Assembly: GCA_964346475.1 (NCBI GenBank)
Contig: CAYFUM010000030.1
Span: forward strand, 1 to 16,188
Length of the DNA: 16,188 nt
Direction of reading: 5' to 3'
Source: DTU036 sp964346475
GTDB lineage: Bacteria; Bacillota; Clostridia; Peptostreptococcales; Acidaminobacteraceae
Shown: in pieces, positions 5,779-12,651 of the stretch
How the letters are laid out: every line of letters starts with the position of its first letter
Position numbering within the stretch: position 1 is the first letter of the stretch
Translations under genes and position numbers: made by a program
Notes under the pieces: model-generated
What the model was told of the DNA's origin: nothing
Databases searched by the model: none
The model's input: only the letters and a program-made list of their open reading frames with translations

Positions 5779-6315
5779 TTGGATATAAATAAGAAAAGAT
5801 TTGAGCTAGCAGGGGAGGTAAAAATTAAAAGAGTTATTATCACAGCCGGTGAAGAGGATCTGATCTTTGAAGAAAGCTTTAAGGACGACCAGGAAATACT
5901 AGACTATCTCGAGGGGGAAAGGGCAGGTGGCAACCGCTGGATCAGGGCCTGGGTCTGGGATGGAGAAAACCTCTTTAAGGACTTTGAAGACCCCACCAGC
6001 ATGAGAAGCATACCTCCAGGGGCCATAAGTAAAGAGGACAAGAAGATTATCTGTGGAAAAAAAGGCGAAGTCATTGGCCACTACAGGATTGACCTATCCA
6101 GCCCCATTAGGATTTTCTATAAGGGAAGGCCGGTAAGTCCAGCCATGCTAAAGGAGGACCCCAACCTTGAAAGAAGAATCGACGACATGCTTCTGAGCTT
6201 TAGAAGGGGCTGCAACGATATCCAATCAGACATGGAGATTTTGGAGAGGATGGATCTTAGAATAGAAAGGGATATAGAGTCCCTGGTCTACTACCAGGAG
6301 TACTCTCTTAAGTAA
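5779..6315 (+). CDS. Unrecognised 178-aa protein in the aldolase operon
   Basis: No family recognised. The reading frame has neighbour-like codon usage and fills the space before a terminator, so it is real. The best start is uncertain: TTG at 5779 lacks a good ribosome binding site, and a GGGGAGG at about 5812-5818 lies inside the frame with no standard start codon just after it. The protein appears soluble and charged, without signal peptide or membrane segment. It has an N-terminal beta-rich part (VKIKRVIITAGEEDLIFEE), a tryptophan-rich stretch (NRWIRAWVWDGENLF) and a helical, acidic C-terminus with many Asp, Glu, Met and Arg residues. Co-transcription with the aldolase and dehydrogenase is likely (21-nt gap), but its role is unknown. 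Confidence 0.7.
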   Translation: MDINKKRFELAGEVKIKRVIITAGEEDLIFEESFKDDQEILDYLEGERAGGNRWIRAWVWDGENLFKDFEDPTSMRSIPPGAISKEDKKIICGKKGEVIGHYRIDLSSPIRIFYKGRPVSPAMLKEDPNLERRIDDMLLSFRRGCNDIQSDMEILERMDLRIERDIESLVYYQEYSLK

Positions 6316-6334
6316 AAGGCCAAAGGGCCTTTTT
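6314..6334. terminator. Bidirectional terminator
   Basis: AAAAGGCC (6314-6321) pairs with GGCCTTTT (6326-6333) around AAAG, followed by T's on the plus strand; the complementary A run serves the minus-strand gene whose stop lies at 6333-6335. It overlaps the stop codons of both convergent genes. Confidence 0.8.
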
Positions 6335-6551
6335 ACTTTTCATCCCTATCTTTTTTTCTATAGGCCTTCTTTAGATTCCTAGTTGCATTAAAGCCCACAC
6401 CAAAGATCACTATAAAGACTATTAGGCTGACCCTAAGCCTCTGGGACCCATCGGCAAAGGGAGCTAGCTGCATAGCAAGCAGCATAAGGCTTCCTATTAC
6501 AGCGTAGATGATTCTAAGGAGTTTTATATCCTTTTCTTGACTATCCTTCAT
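6333..6551 (-). CDS. Small two-helix membrane protein
   Basis: A 72-aa protein with a charged N-terminus, two hydrophobic helices (about residues 12-31 and 41-57: IIYAVIGSLMLLAMQL and SLIVFIVIFGVGFNA), and a basic, Lys/Arg-rich C-terminal tail. A GGAG site 6 nt upstream sits within the end of the preceding gene, which it overlaps by 11 nt, so the two are probably translationally coupled. No family recognised. A function beyond membrane localisation cannot be read from the sequence. Confidence 0.7.
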   Translation of the reverse strand: MKDSQEKDIKLLRIIYAVIGSLMLLAMQLAPFADGSQRLRVSLIVFIVIFGVGFNATRNLKKAYRKKDRDEK

Positions 6552-7290
6552 TTTTTTCTCCTAGCTCCTCAAGGCTTCTTCTTGCCCTCTTTAAAAAATC
6601 TTCCTCTTTGGTCTTCTGGTAGAAATTCGACAGGCCTCTATTTATTTCCAGGTGGTAGTCAAGACCCTGGGGTAGCTCCCCTAGCCAGTCTGCCAGGGGT
6701 AGGACCCCGTCCCCCGGAATAAGATGCATATCCCTTTTTCCATCATTGTCATGGAGGTGAAGGCAACTGGTCCTTTTGAAGTAGCCCCTTAGCTCTTCAT
6801 AGTTGCCCGAGACGCCCAGATGGCCTGTGTCCAGGCACAGGGAGATATCAAAGTTATCAAGTAGGGCCAGGAGATGCCTGTCCTCTCTTAGGTTCTCCCC
6901 TGCCAACTCTATTCCCAGCTCCCTGGCCCGGGTAAAGATCCTCTCAAAGGCCTCAAGCCCCCTATCTCCCACGGGAAGGCCCTCCTCCCCCATCATGGTG
7001 GGATGGAAGACAGCTAGGGGGACCTCACCCTTTGAGAGCTCCTCTAGGGAGGCTAAAAAGGCCTGGACATAGTCCTCTGGGTCCTCCTGCCAAAGGCCAC
7101 CTCTAAAGTAGGGCAGGTGGACCTGGTCTATCCTATGACCAAGAGACCTTAAATTCCTTAGATTGACCAGGGGACTTCTTCCCTCTTCCTCCTCCCACCA
7201 GAGGCTCAGCTTTAAAAAATCCTTCTCTGCCAGTCTTCTAGCCCTCTCAACCAGGCTAGCCTCATAGCCATACCAGATAAATATTGACAT
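6541..7290 (-). CDS. Sugar phosphate isomerase/epimerase-type TIM barrel
   Basis: A 249-aa protein of the xylose-isomerase-like / AP endonuclease 2 TIM-barrel superfamily. Likely metal ligands fall in the expected order: HLPYF, VFHPT, GENL (Glu), CLDTGHLGVSG (Asp, His), LHLHDNDG (His, Asp) and LEINRG (Glu). The set and the length fit a divalent-metal isomerase, epimerase or related carbohydrate enzyme better than DNA-repair endonuclease IV, which is usually longer with nine ligands. The substrate is unknown. AGGAGG precedes the ATG by about 5 nt. It is followed, with an 11-nt overlap, by the small membrane protein gene and diverges from the persulfide reductase operon. Confidence 0.75.
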   Translation of the reverse strand: MSIFIWYGYEASLVERARRLAEKDFLKLSLWWEEEEGRSPLVNLRNLRSLGHRIDQVHLPYFRGGLWQEDPEDYVQAFLASLEELSKGEVPLAVFHPTMMGEEGLPVGDRGLEAFERIFTRARELGIELAGENLREDRHLLALLDNFDISLCLDTGHLGVSGNYEELRGYFKRTSCLHLHDNDGKRDMHLIPGDGVLPLADWLGELPQGLDYHLEINRGLSNFYQKTKEEDFLKRARRSLEELGEKNEG

Positions 7291-7366
7291 AGGACCTCCT
7301 AGTGACTATTTACCCACTTTGACAAAATATGCCCAGAAATCCCGGCCTTCTTTACATTTATTCTCC

Positions 7367-7394
7367 TTGTTTTCCTCCTTGCAAGTGATAGACT
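7367..7394 (+). promoter_or_regulatory. Promoter for the persulfide reductase operon
   Basis: TTGTTT (7367-7372) lies 16 nt before TAGACT (7389-7394), which is preceded by TGA and so forms an extended -10. The predicted start, near 7401, sits directly at the G/C-tract operator-like site. A perfect TTGACA at 7319-7324 has no matching -10 at the usual distance. Confidence 0.45.
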
Positions 7395-7403
7395 GGACCT
7401 AGA

Positions 7404-7422
7404 GCCCCCCGGGGAGGGGGTA
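7404..7422. promoter_or_regulatory. G/C-tract dyad resembling a CsoR-family operator
   Basis: GCCCCCC is followed by GGGG-A-GGGGGTA; on the other strand it reads TACCCCC-TCCCC-GGGGGGC. CsoR/CstR-family repressors bind pseudo-symmetric C-tract/G-tract sites of this type, and a CstR-like gene is the last gene of the operon downstream. The site lies just after the predicted -10 and ends 10 nt before the start codon, so binding would block transcription. The match is to the general pattern only. Confidence 0.5.
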
Positions 7423-7432
7423 AGGAGGAGAT

Positions 7433-9874
7433 ATGGCAAGAAAAGTTATTATCATTGGAGGAGTCGCTGGAGGAGCCAGCGCCGCCGCAAGACTAAGAAG
7501 ACTGGACGAGAAGGCCGAGATACTTTTACTTGAAAAGGGAGGCTACGTCTCCTTTGCCAACTGCGGTCTACCCTACTACATAGGCGGGGTAATAGAAAAC
7601 CGGGGAGATCTTATGCTCATGACCCCCGAACTTTTTGTCCAGCGCTTTAACATCGACGTCAGGGTAAAACACGAGGTTTTAAAAATTGATACCGAGAAAA
7701 GAAGTCTGGATGTTAAAAACCTAGAGACTGGAGAGGTCCTTAGCCAGGACTTTGATGAGCTAATCCTCTCCCCTGGTTCAGAGCCCCTAAAGCCACCCAT
7801 ACCAGGAATTGGAGAGGATGGAATCTTTACCCTCTGGACTATTCCCGATACCGACCGCATCTACAAGTTCATTGAAGACAAGAAGCCCAAAAAAGCCATA
7901 GTGGTTGGAGGAGGCTTTATTGGCCTTGAGATGGCAGAGAACCTGGTGCACAGAGGCCTTGAGGTCTCCCTGGTGGAGATGCTAGACCAGGTCATGGCCC
8001 CTGTAGACTTTGACATGGCCCAGATGCTCCACGAAAACATGAGGGAGCTGGGGGTGGACCTCCACCTTTCTTCCAGGGTCACCTCCTTTGAAAAAAAAGA
8101 GGGCAGGCTCCTGGCAAACCTTGAAGACAAGTCCCTGGAAGCCGATATGATCCTGCTTTCACTGGGAGTTAGACCCCAGACCGCCTTTTTAAAGGACAGT
8201 GGCCTGGACTTTGGCCCCCGGGGCCACCTGCTGGTGGATGAACACCTGGAGACCAATGTAAAGGGTATCTACGCCGTTGGTGACGCCATAGAGGTGGTAA
8301 ACTTTGTCACCGGTGAAAAGACTGCCATTCCCCTGGCAGGGCCTGCCAATAAGCAGGGCAGGATGGCAGCCGACAACATAGTCCTTGGTAACGCCTACAC
8401 CTACAAGGGTTCCCAGGGCACCTCCATAGCCCAGGTCTTTGACTATGTGGTGGCCTCCACTGGCCTCAATGAAAAAAATCTTCAGGCTGCGGGAAAGAAG
8501 TACAGGGAAGACTATGAGATTGCCATGATAAGGATGAAAAACCACGCCAGCTACTATCCTGGCTCCACCGAGCTTACCATCAAGGCTCTCTTTACAGTGC
8601 CCCAGGGAAAACTCCTGGGTGCCCAGGTAATTGGAGACAGAGGGGTGGACAAGCATATAGATGTCTTTGCCTCGGTTAAAAGGATGGGGGGAACCATCTA
8701 TGACCTAAAGGAACATGAAGCTGCCTACGCACCACCCTTTAACTCTGCCAAGGACCCCATGAACATGGTGGGCTTTGTGGCCGAGAACATCTTAGAGGGC
8801 CTGGTTAAATTTAGGACTCCTATGCATATTGACAGGGACAAGCCTGAGACCATTTTCCTAGATGTCCGGGAAAATGAAGAGAGGCAGATGGGCTATATTG
8901 AGGGTAGTGTCCACATTCCCCTCAGCCAGCTAAGAAATAGGCTTGATGAACTGGACAAGGACCAGGACTACACCACCTACTGCGCCATAGGAGCCAGGGG
9001 CTATATGGCCTCCAGGATCCTGGAGCAGGAGGGCTTTAAAAAGGTCTACGTCCTAGCTGTTGGCCTATCGGCCTGGCATAGCTACCACCAGGATAAGAGG
9101 AAGATTCAGCCCAGGCATAAACTCCTAGGAGAAAGACCCGACACCATTGATAAAAACCTAAATGTCACCGGCGCCCAGTGCCCCGGTCCCATCCTCCAGG
9201 TTTCGGCCTCCTTGGCCACTATGGAAGAGGGCCAGGTCCTGGAAGTTATAGCCTCGGACCAGGGCTTTTATAGGGATATAGCCATGTGGTGTGAGAGAAC
9301 TGGAAATACCCTGATCAGCCTTGAAAAAAAGGACAACAAAATCATTGCCCTCCTCCAAAAGGGCACAGACCAGCCCCTGGAGAAAAGGGAAATTTCCCAG
9401 CTACCCAATGGCAAGACCATGGTGGTCTTCAGCGGAGACCTGGACAAGGCCATAGCCTCCCTGATAATTGCCAATGGAGCTGCCAGCATGGGTAGGAAGG
9501 TCACCATGTTCTACACCTTCTGGGGCCTAAACATCCTAAGAAAAAAGGAAAAAATCTCCCTAGAGAAGGCTCCAATCCAAAAAGCCTTCTCGGCCATGAT
9601 GCCCAGGGGAACTACAAAGCTTGGTCTTAGCAAGATGAACTTTGGTGGTATGGGAGCAAAGCTCATAAGAAAGATTATGAAGGACAACAATGTGGACTCC
9701 CTGGAGTCCCTCCTAGCCCAGGCCCAGGAAAATGGCGTCAAGATGATCGCCTGTACCATGAGCATGGACCTAATGGGAATCAGAGAGGAGGAGCTAATAG
9801 AGGGTATTGACCTTGGAGGGGTTGCTACCTACCTGGGTGAAGCCGAGATGGCTGATACCAACCTATTTATCTAG
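7433..9874 (+). CDS. CoA-disulfide/persulfide reductase fused to rhodanese, TusA and DsrE domains
   Basis: An 813-aa four-domain cytoplasmic protein. Residues 1-455 form a CoADR/NADH-oxidase-type flavoprotein, with the FAD motif GGVAGGASAA, redox Cys44 in FANCGLPYY, the NAD motif VVGGGFIGLE and AVGDA. Residues 470-555 form a rhodanese domain with active-site loop YCAIGARG (C517). Residues 575-645 form a TusA domain with CPGP (C583). Residues 660-813 form a DsrE-like domain with Cys774. The flavin part should reduce CoA-disulfide or CoA-persulfide with NAD(P)H, while the other cysteines relay sulfane sulfur. Such fusions are linked to polysulfide and persulfide handling. AAGGAGGAG precedes the ATG. 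A CstR-like repressor gene follows after 2 nt, supporting sulfur-responsive control. Activity with selenium adducts is possible but unsupported. Confidence 0.88.
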   Translation: MARKVIIIGGVAGGASAAARLRRLDEKAEILLLEKGGYVSFANCGLPYYIGGVIENRGDLMLMTPELFVQRFNIDVRVKHEVLKIDTEKRSLDVKNLETGEVLSQDFDELILSPGSEPLKPPIPGIGEDGIFTLWTIPDTDRIYKFIEDKKPKKAIVVGGGFIGLEMAENLVHRGLEVSLVEMLDQVMAPVDFDMAQMLHENMRELGVDLHLSSRVTSFEKKEGRLLANLEDKSLEADMILLSLGVRPQTAFLKDSGLDFGPRGHLLVDEHLETNVKGIYAVGDAIEVVNFVTGEKTAIPLAGPANKQGRMAADNIVLGNAYTYKGSQGTSIAQVFDYVVASTGLNEKNLQAAGKKYREDYEIAMIRMKNHASYYPGSTELTIKALFTVPQGKLLGAQVIGDRGVDKHIDVFASVKRMGGTIYDLKEHEAAYAPPFNSAKDPMNMVGFVAENILEGLVKFRTPMHIDRDKPETIFLDVRENEERQMGYIEGSVHIPLSQLRNRLDELDKDQDYTTYCAIGARGYMASRILEQEGFKKVYVLAVGLSAWHSYHQDKRKIQPRHKLLGERPDTIDKNLNVTGAQCPGPILQVSASLATMEEGQVLEVIASDQGFYRDIAMWCERTGNTLISLEKKDNKIIALLQKGTDQPLEKREISQLPNGKTMVVFSGDLDKAIASLIIANGAASMGRKVTMFYTFWGLNILRKKEKISLEKAPIQKAFSAMMPRGTTKLGLSKMNFGGMGAKLIRKIMKDNNVDSLESLLAQAQENGVKMIACTMSMDLMGIREEELIEGIDLGGVATYLGEAEMADTNLFI

Positions 9875-9876
9875 TT

Positions 9877-10110
9877 ATGGACAAGATTATAAATAGATTA
9901 AAAACCCTCCAGGGCCACCTGGGGGGCATAATAAACATGATGGAGAAGGAAAAACCCTGCGAGGATATCCTCATCCAGATGAAGGCAGTCTCCTCCAGCT
10001 TCAGCAATATTCAAGGGCTCATCTTCCAGAACTACCTAGACCAGTGTATAGAGCTAGAAGATGAGAATAAAAAGAAGGTCCAGGAGGCCCTGAAGCTGAT
10101 CTTAAAATAA
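9877..10110 (+). CDS. CsoR-family repressor, CstR-like persulfide sensor
   Basis: A 77-aa all-helical DUF156 protein beginning with the family's RLKTLQGHLGGI pattern. It keeps two cysteines 29 residues apart (C28 and C57), as in CsoR and CstR, but the copper-ligand histidine four residues before the second cysteine is tyrosine (Y53). Losing that ligand points away from Cu(I) sensing and toward thiol persulfide chemistry between the two cysteines, as in CstR. Its position 2 nt after the CoADR-rhodanese-TusA-DsrE gene supports this. No ribosome binding site is evident, so translation probably follows that of the upstream gene. It likely represses its own operon through the G/C-tract site at 7404-7422. 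Family firm, ligand inferred. Confidence 0.82.
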   Translation: MDKIINRLKTLQGHLGGIINMMEKEKPCEDILIQMKAVSSSFSNIQGLIFQNYLDQCIELEDENKKKVQEALKLILK

Positions 10111-10122
10111 AATCTGACAAGG

Positions 10123-10150
10123 AAAAAGGAATCCCAAGGACTCCTTTTTT
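10123..10150. terminator. Bidirectional terminator
   Basis: AAAAAGGA (10123-10130) pairs with TCCTTTTT (10142-10149) around an 11-nt loop, with a T run on the plus strand and, by complement, on the minus strand. It ends the repressor operon and the convergent zinc-ribbon gene. Confidence 0.8.
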
Positions 10151-10168
10151 CTTTGACCGATTTACAAT

Positions 10169-10528
10169 TTACAGGTGGAGCCTTCCGCCGCAGGAGCTAC
10201 AGAGGGGGTCTCCTGCCACCAGCTCCTCACCACAGCTGGGACAAAAATTAGTCTCCTCCTCAAAGACCTGGTCAAGACTTTCCAGGGAATCCTCTGAGGA
10301 AATAAATAGCCAGCTTATAGCTCCCCCATCATCCACCTCACCAATGGAACCCCCCTCTGAGATGGTATAAAACCCATCGCCATCGGGCAGATAATTGTCA
10401 TCACTGGCCTCTGCCATAGCCACCAGGCTCTTTGGGTCATAGCTCTCATTAGTGTCTGCAAAGACCCAGTTTTTTGCCAGGGCACTGGCATAGGCTGCAG
10501 CTACGGCCATCTTCTTAAACTTTTTCAT
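10169..10528 (-). CDS. Hypothetical protein with C-terminal zinc ribbon
   Basis: A 119-aa protein. The N-terminus (residues 1-25) has a basic start followed by an alanine-rich stretch, perhaps an amphipathic helix or weak signal. The middle (26-92) is acidic and rich in Asp, Glu and Ser. The C-terminus carries two CxxC pairs, CPSCG (C96, C99) and CSSCG (C110, C113), a compact rubredoxin-like zinc ribbon. Such ribbons mediate zinc-dependent protein or nucleic-acid contacts, and the partner is unknown. Start support is good: AAAGGAG plus GAGG just upstream of the ATG. It lies alone between two terminators, with the small ORF at 10559-10690 upstream. No specific function is assigned. Confidence 0.65.
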   Translation of the reverse strand: MKKFKKMAVAAAYASALAKNWVFADTNESYDPKSLVAMAEASDDNYLPDGDGFYTISEGGSIGEVDDGGAISWLFISSEDSLESLDQVFEEETNFCPSCGEELVAGDPLCSSCGGRLHL

Positions 10529-10558
10529 CCTCTTCTCCTTTCTAAAAAGAGATCTAGC

Positions 10559-10690
10559 CTAGTCCCGTCCTTTGACCACAGTATTTAATACTAAGTTGTG
10601 CACCTCGTCATCCTGCTTCCTAGATCCTTCCTGGGTCCAGATGTGTTTTTTCTCTATGTAGGGGACCTTATTCCAGGTCCTTCTCTTCAT
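10559..10690 (-). CDS. Possible 43-aa protein or gene remnant
   Basis: ATG at 10688-10690 opens 43 codons to TAG at 10559-10561. The codons match neighbouring genes (GTC, CCC, ATC, ACC, CAG, AAG), and the product is hydrophilic, beginning MKRRTWNKVPYIEKKHIW. There is no ribosome binding site and a stop codon lies directly before the ATG. Another frame just upstream has GAAGGAAG followed by TTG and reads MGIRGVSRKKPSLDEEKDLE before TAA. The two pieces could be one short gene split by a frameshift, or just chance. No family recognised. It occupies the 255-nt gap between the zinc-ribbon and GNAT genes, which also holds a small palindrome (10580-10592). Confidence 0.3.
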   Translation of the reverse strand: MKRRTWNKVPYIEKKHIWTQEGSRKQDDEVHNLVLNTVVKGRD

Positions 10691-10747
10691 CTAAGCTAGG
10701 TTTTTTTCTTGACACTCCTCTTATACCCAATTATCTTCCTTCTAGAT

Positions 10748-10775
10748 AAAAACCCGGAAGATATCCCTCCGGGTT
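10748..10775 (-). terminator. Terminator of the GNAT gene
   Basis: On the minus strand AACCCGGA and TCCGGGTT (10775-10768 with 10758-10751) form an 8-bp stem with a 9-nt loop, followed by five T's. It begins 9 nt after the GNAT stop codon. Confidence 0.8.
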
Positions 10776-10783
10776 AAAAATGT

Positions 10784-11521
10784 TTATTTTTTTACCAGGC
10801 TAGTCCCCTTTTTTAGCACCATGGCTTGGGGGAAACAATCTACTCCTGCTCTTTCGCAGTGGCTACAGCCAAAGACCGGTGGACAGTCCTCCAGGGCTAT
10901 ATCCTCAAAGCCCAGTTTTCTAAAAAATCCTGGCTGCTGGGCCATAAGAAAGATATCCTCCTCCAGGGGAAGCTCATCAAGGAGCTCCTCCATAAGGGCC
11001 CTACCGATACCCCGGCCCTGTAAAGAGCTATCAACTGCAATGGCGTCTACTACCAGATACTGGCCCCTTCTTCCTAGAGAGGCTCCCGCCAGGTAGTCCC
11101 CATCTTTTTTATAGGCCAGGATCTTTATAAAGTCACTGGCTAGGGGTTCATTTCCAATTTCTATGCCCTCTTTAATAAAAAGAGGATGGAGCTCTTTATC
11201 CCCCTCTAGACTTATAAAGCCAATGGTCTTCTTTTTTCTTCCCTCCTCCAGATGTATCCTTAAGAGATAGAGGGCAATAAGAGCTGGAATTATAAAGTTA
11301 ACCAGAGCGCCATAGATCTCTCCCCTCTTATAGAGGCTGGTAAATCTAACCAGGGATATGATAAGTAAAAAAATGGGCAGCAAAAGAGCGGGGAGCTTCT
11401 TTCTTTTTCCCGAGAGCTGCCTCTGGTTTAATACAATAAGGCCTAGGAAAAAAAGAAGCACAAGGCCCGAAAATATATAGCCCAGCTTCTCAGGCAGGGG
11501 TGGTAACATTTCTACTGGCAT
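10784..11521 (-). CDS. Membrane-anchored GNAT acetyltransferase with C-terminal cysteine cluster
   Basis: A 245-aa protein with three hydrophobic segments at the N-terminus (about residues 14-31, 43-60 and 70-87), then a charged linker and a GNAT domain (about 100-235). The acetyl-CoA motif is LQGRGIGRA (167-175), preceded by the beta4 strand YLVVDAIAVD, with PGFFRKLGF near the end. Cysteines C213, C219, C222 and C229 in CPPVFGCSHCERAGVDC form a cluster that may bind zinc; related Firmicute GNATs often end with a cysteine-rich motif followed by PxAM. The substrate is unknown. AAGGAGG precedes the ATG. The membrane anchor fused to GNAT is unusual, and the frame is continuous, so it is not an annotation join. 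Confidence 0.75.
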   Translation of the reverse strand: MPVEMLPPLPEKLGYIFSGLVLLFFLGLIVLNQRQLSGKRKKLPALLLPIFLLIISLVRFTSLYKRGEIYGALVNFIIPALIALYLLRIHLEEGRKKKTIGFISLEGDKELHPLFIKEGIEIGNEPLASDFIKILAYKKDGDYLAGASLGRRGQYLVVDAIAVDSSLQGRGIGRALMEELLDELPLEEDIFLMAQQPGFFRKLGFEDIALEDCPPVFGCSHCERAGVDCFPQAMVLKKGTSLVKK

Positions 11522-11597
11522 AGAGACCTCCTTAGAGCTAGTATAGCCTATTTAAAGGAAAAAATAATAAAAAATATAGCAGAAATAATAGGGAGAA

Positions 11598-11625
11598 TAA
11601 AAGAGGATGGTCTCCCATCCCCTTT
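11598..11625 (-). terminator. Terminator of the acyl-CoA dehydrogenase/ETF operon
   Basis: On the minus strand an 11-bp stem (11625-11615 with 11610-11600, one G-U pair) closes a GAGA tetraloop and is followed by a short T run. It starts 3 nt after the etfA stop. Confidence 0.85.
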
Positions 11626-11628
11626 AGT

Positions 11629-12642
11629 CTATAGGTTTGCCTTCTTCTTCTTTTCAATCTCCAGAAGCCTGGTCAGCTCAGGAATAACCTTGTGGAGGTC
11701 TCCTACAATACCCAGGTCTGCGCTTTCAAAGATTGGTGCGTCGGCATTTTTATTAATGGCAATAATAAAGTCTGATTCCTCCATGCCAGCCAGGTGCTGG
11801 ATAGCTCCTGAGATACCCATGGCAAAGTAGACTTCTGGCCTTACTGTCTTACCGGTCTGGCCCACCTGGTGGTCCTTGGGCAGCCAGCCTGCATCTATGG
11901 TAGCCCTTGAACCGGAGACCTCTCCACCTATAACTTCGGCAAGCTTTTCCAGAACAGGTAGGTTATCAGGATTTCCTATACCCCTACCAGCTGATACCAG
12001 GATGCTGGCATCTTCTATTTTGATTTTTTTCTTCTGCTCTACTTCTTCGCTGAGGATGACCACGTTGAAGTCCTCTTCACTAAAGTCCACAGGAACCCTG
12101 ACTATCTCAGCCTTTTTACTGCTATCGGGCTCGAGTTTTTGCATAACACCAGGTCTTACTGTAGACATCTGGGGCTTATAGTCCTTACAGACTATGGTAG
12201 CCATGAGGTTACCACCAAAGGCGGGCCTGGTCATAAGAAGAAGTCCTGTCTCCTCATCAATATCAAGCTTGGTACAGTCGGCGGTGAGTCCGGTGTGGAC
12301 CCTGGCAGAAACTCTAGGGGCCAGGTCCCTTCCTATGGAGGTAGCACCAAAGAGGACTATATCTGGATTATCCACTTCTATAGCCTCAACCACACCCTTG
12401 ACATAGGGCTCGTTCATGTATTTTTCTAGTCTCTTATCTTCAACTACGTAGACCTTGTCTGCTCCATACTGGGCCAGGATGGGGGAAAGTCCTGCTACAT
12501 CCTCTCCCACAATAACTGCACTGACGCCGCTTTGGAGGTCTTTAGCCAAGTCAACGGCCTTACCTAGGAGCTCCAGGGATACATTTTGGATATGGCCATC
12601 CCTCTGCTCAATAAAGACCATTACACCTTTATATTCTTTCAT
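11629..12642 (-). CDS. etfA: Electron transfer flavoprotein alpha subunit
   Basis: A 337-aa EtfA (FixB family). The N-terminal domain carries the HIQNVSLELLGKA region typical of EtfA. The C-terminal FAD domain contains VSAGRGIGNPDN, SRATIDAGWLPKDHQVGQTG, TVRPEVYFAMGISGAIQHLAGM and AINKNADAPIF. It pairs with EtfB to carry electrons to or from the acyl-CoA dehydrogenase encoded two genes upstream. In anaerobic Firmicutes such complexes can bifurcate electrons from NADH to crotonyl-CoA and ferredoxin. AGGAGG precedes the ATG, which lies 9 nt after the etfB stop. It is the last gene of a three-gene operon. Confidence 0.93.
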   Translation of the reverse strand: MKEYKGVMVFIEQRDGHIQNVSLELLGKAVDLAKDLQSGVSAVIVGEDVAGLSPILAQYGADKVYVVEDKRLEKYMNEPYVKGVVEAIEVDNPDIVLFGATSIGRDLAPRVSARVHTGLTADCTKLDIDEETGLLLMTRPAFGGNLMATIVCKDYKPQMSTVRPGVMQKLEPDSSKKAEIVRVPVDFSEEDFNVVILSEEVEQKKKIKIEDASILVSAGRGIGNPDNLPVLEKLAEVIGGEVSGSRATIDAGWLPKDHQVGQTGKTVRPEVYFAMGISGAIQHLAGMEESDFIIAINKNADAPIFESADLGIVGDLHKVIPELTRLLEIEKKKKANL

Positions 12643-12651
12643 CCTATCCTC

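Noticed and set aside
7319..7324. Consensus TTGACA as the promoter of the persulfide reductase operon
   Set aside because: Nothing like a -10 lies 16-18 nt downstream; the TTGTTT/extended -10 pair at 7367-7394 fits better.
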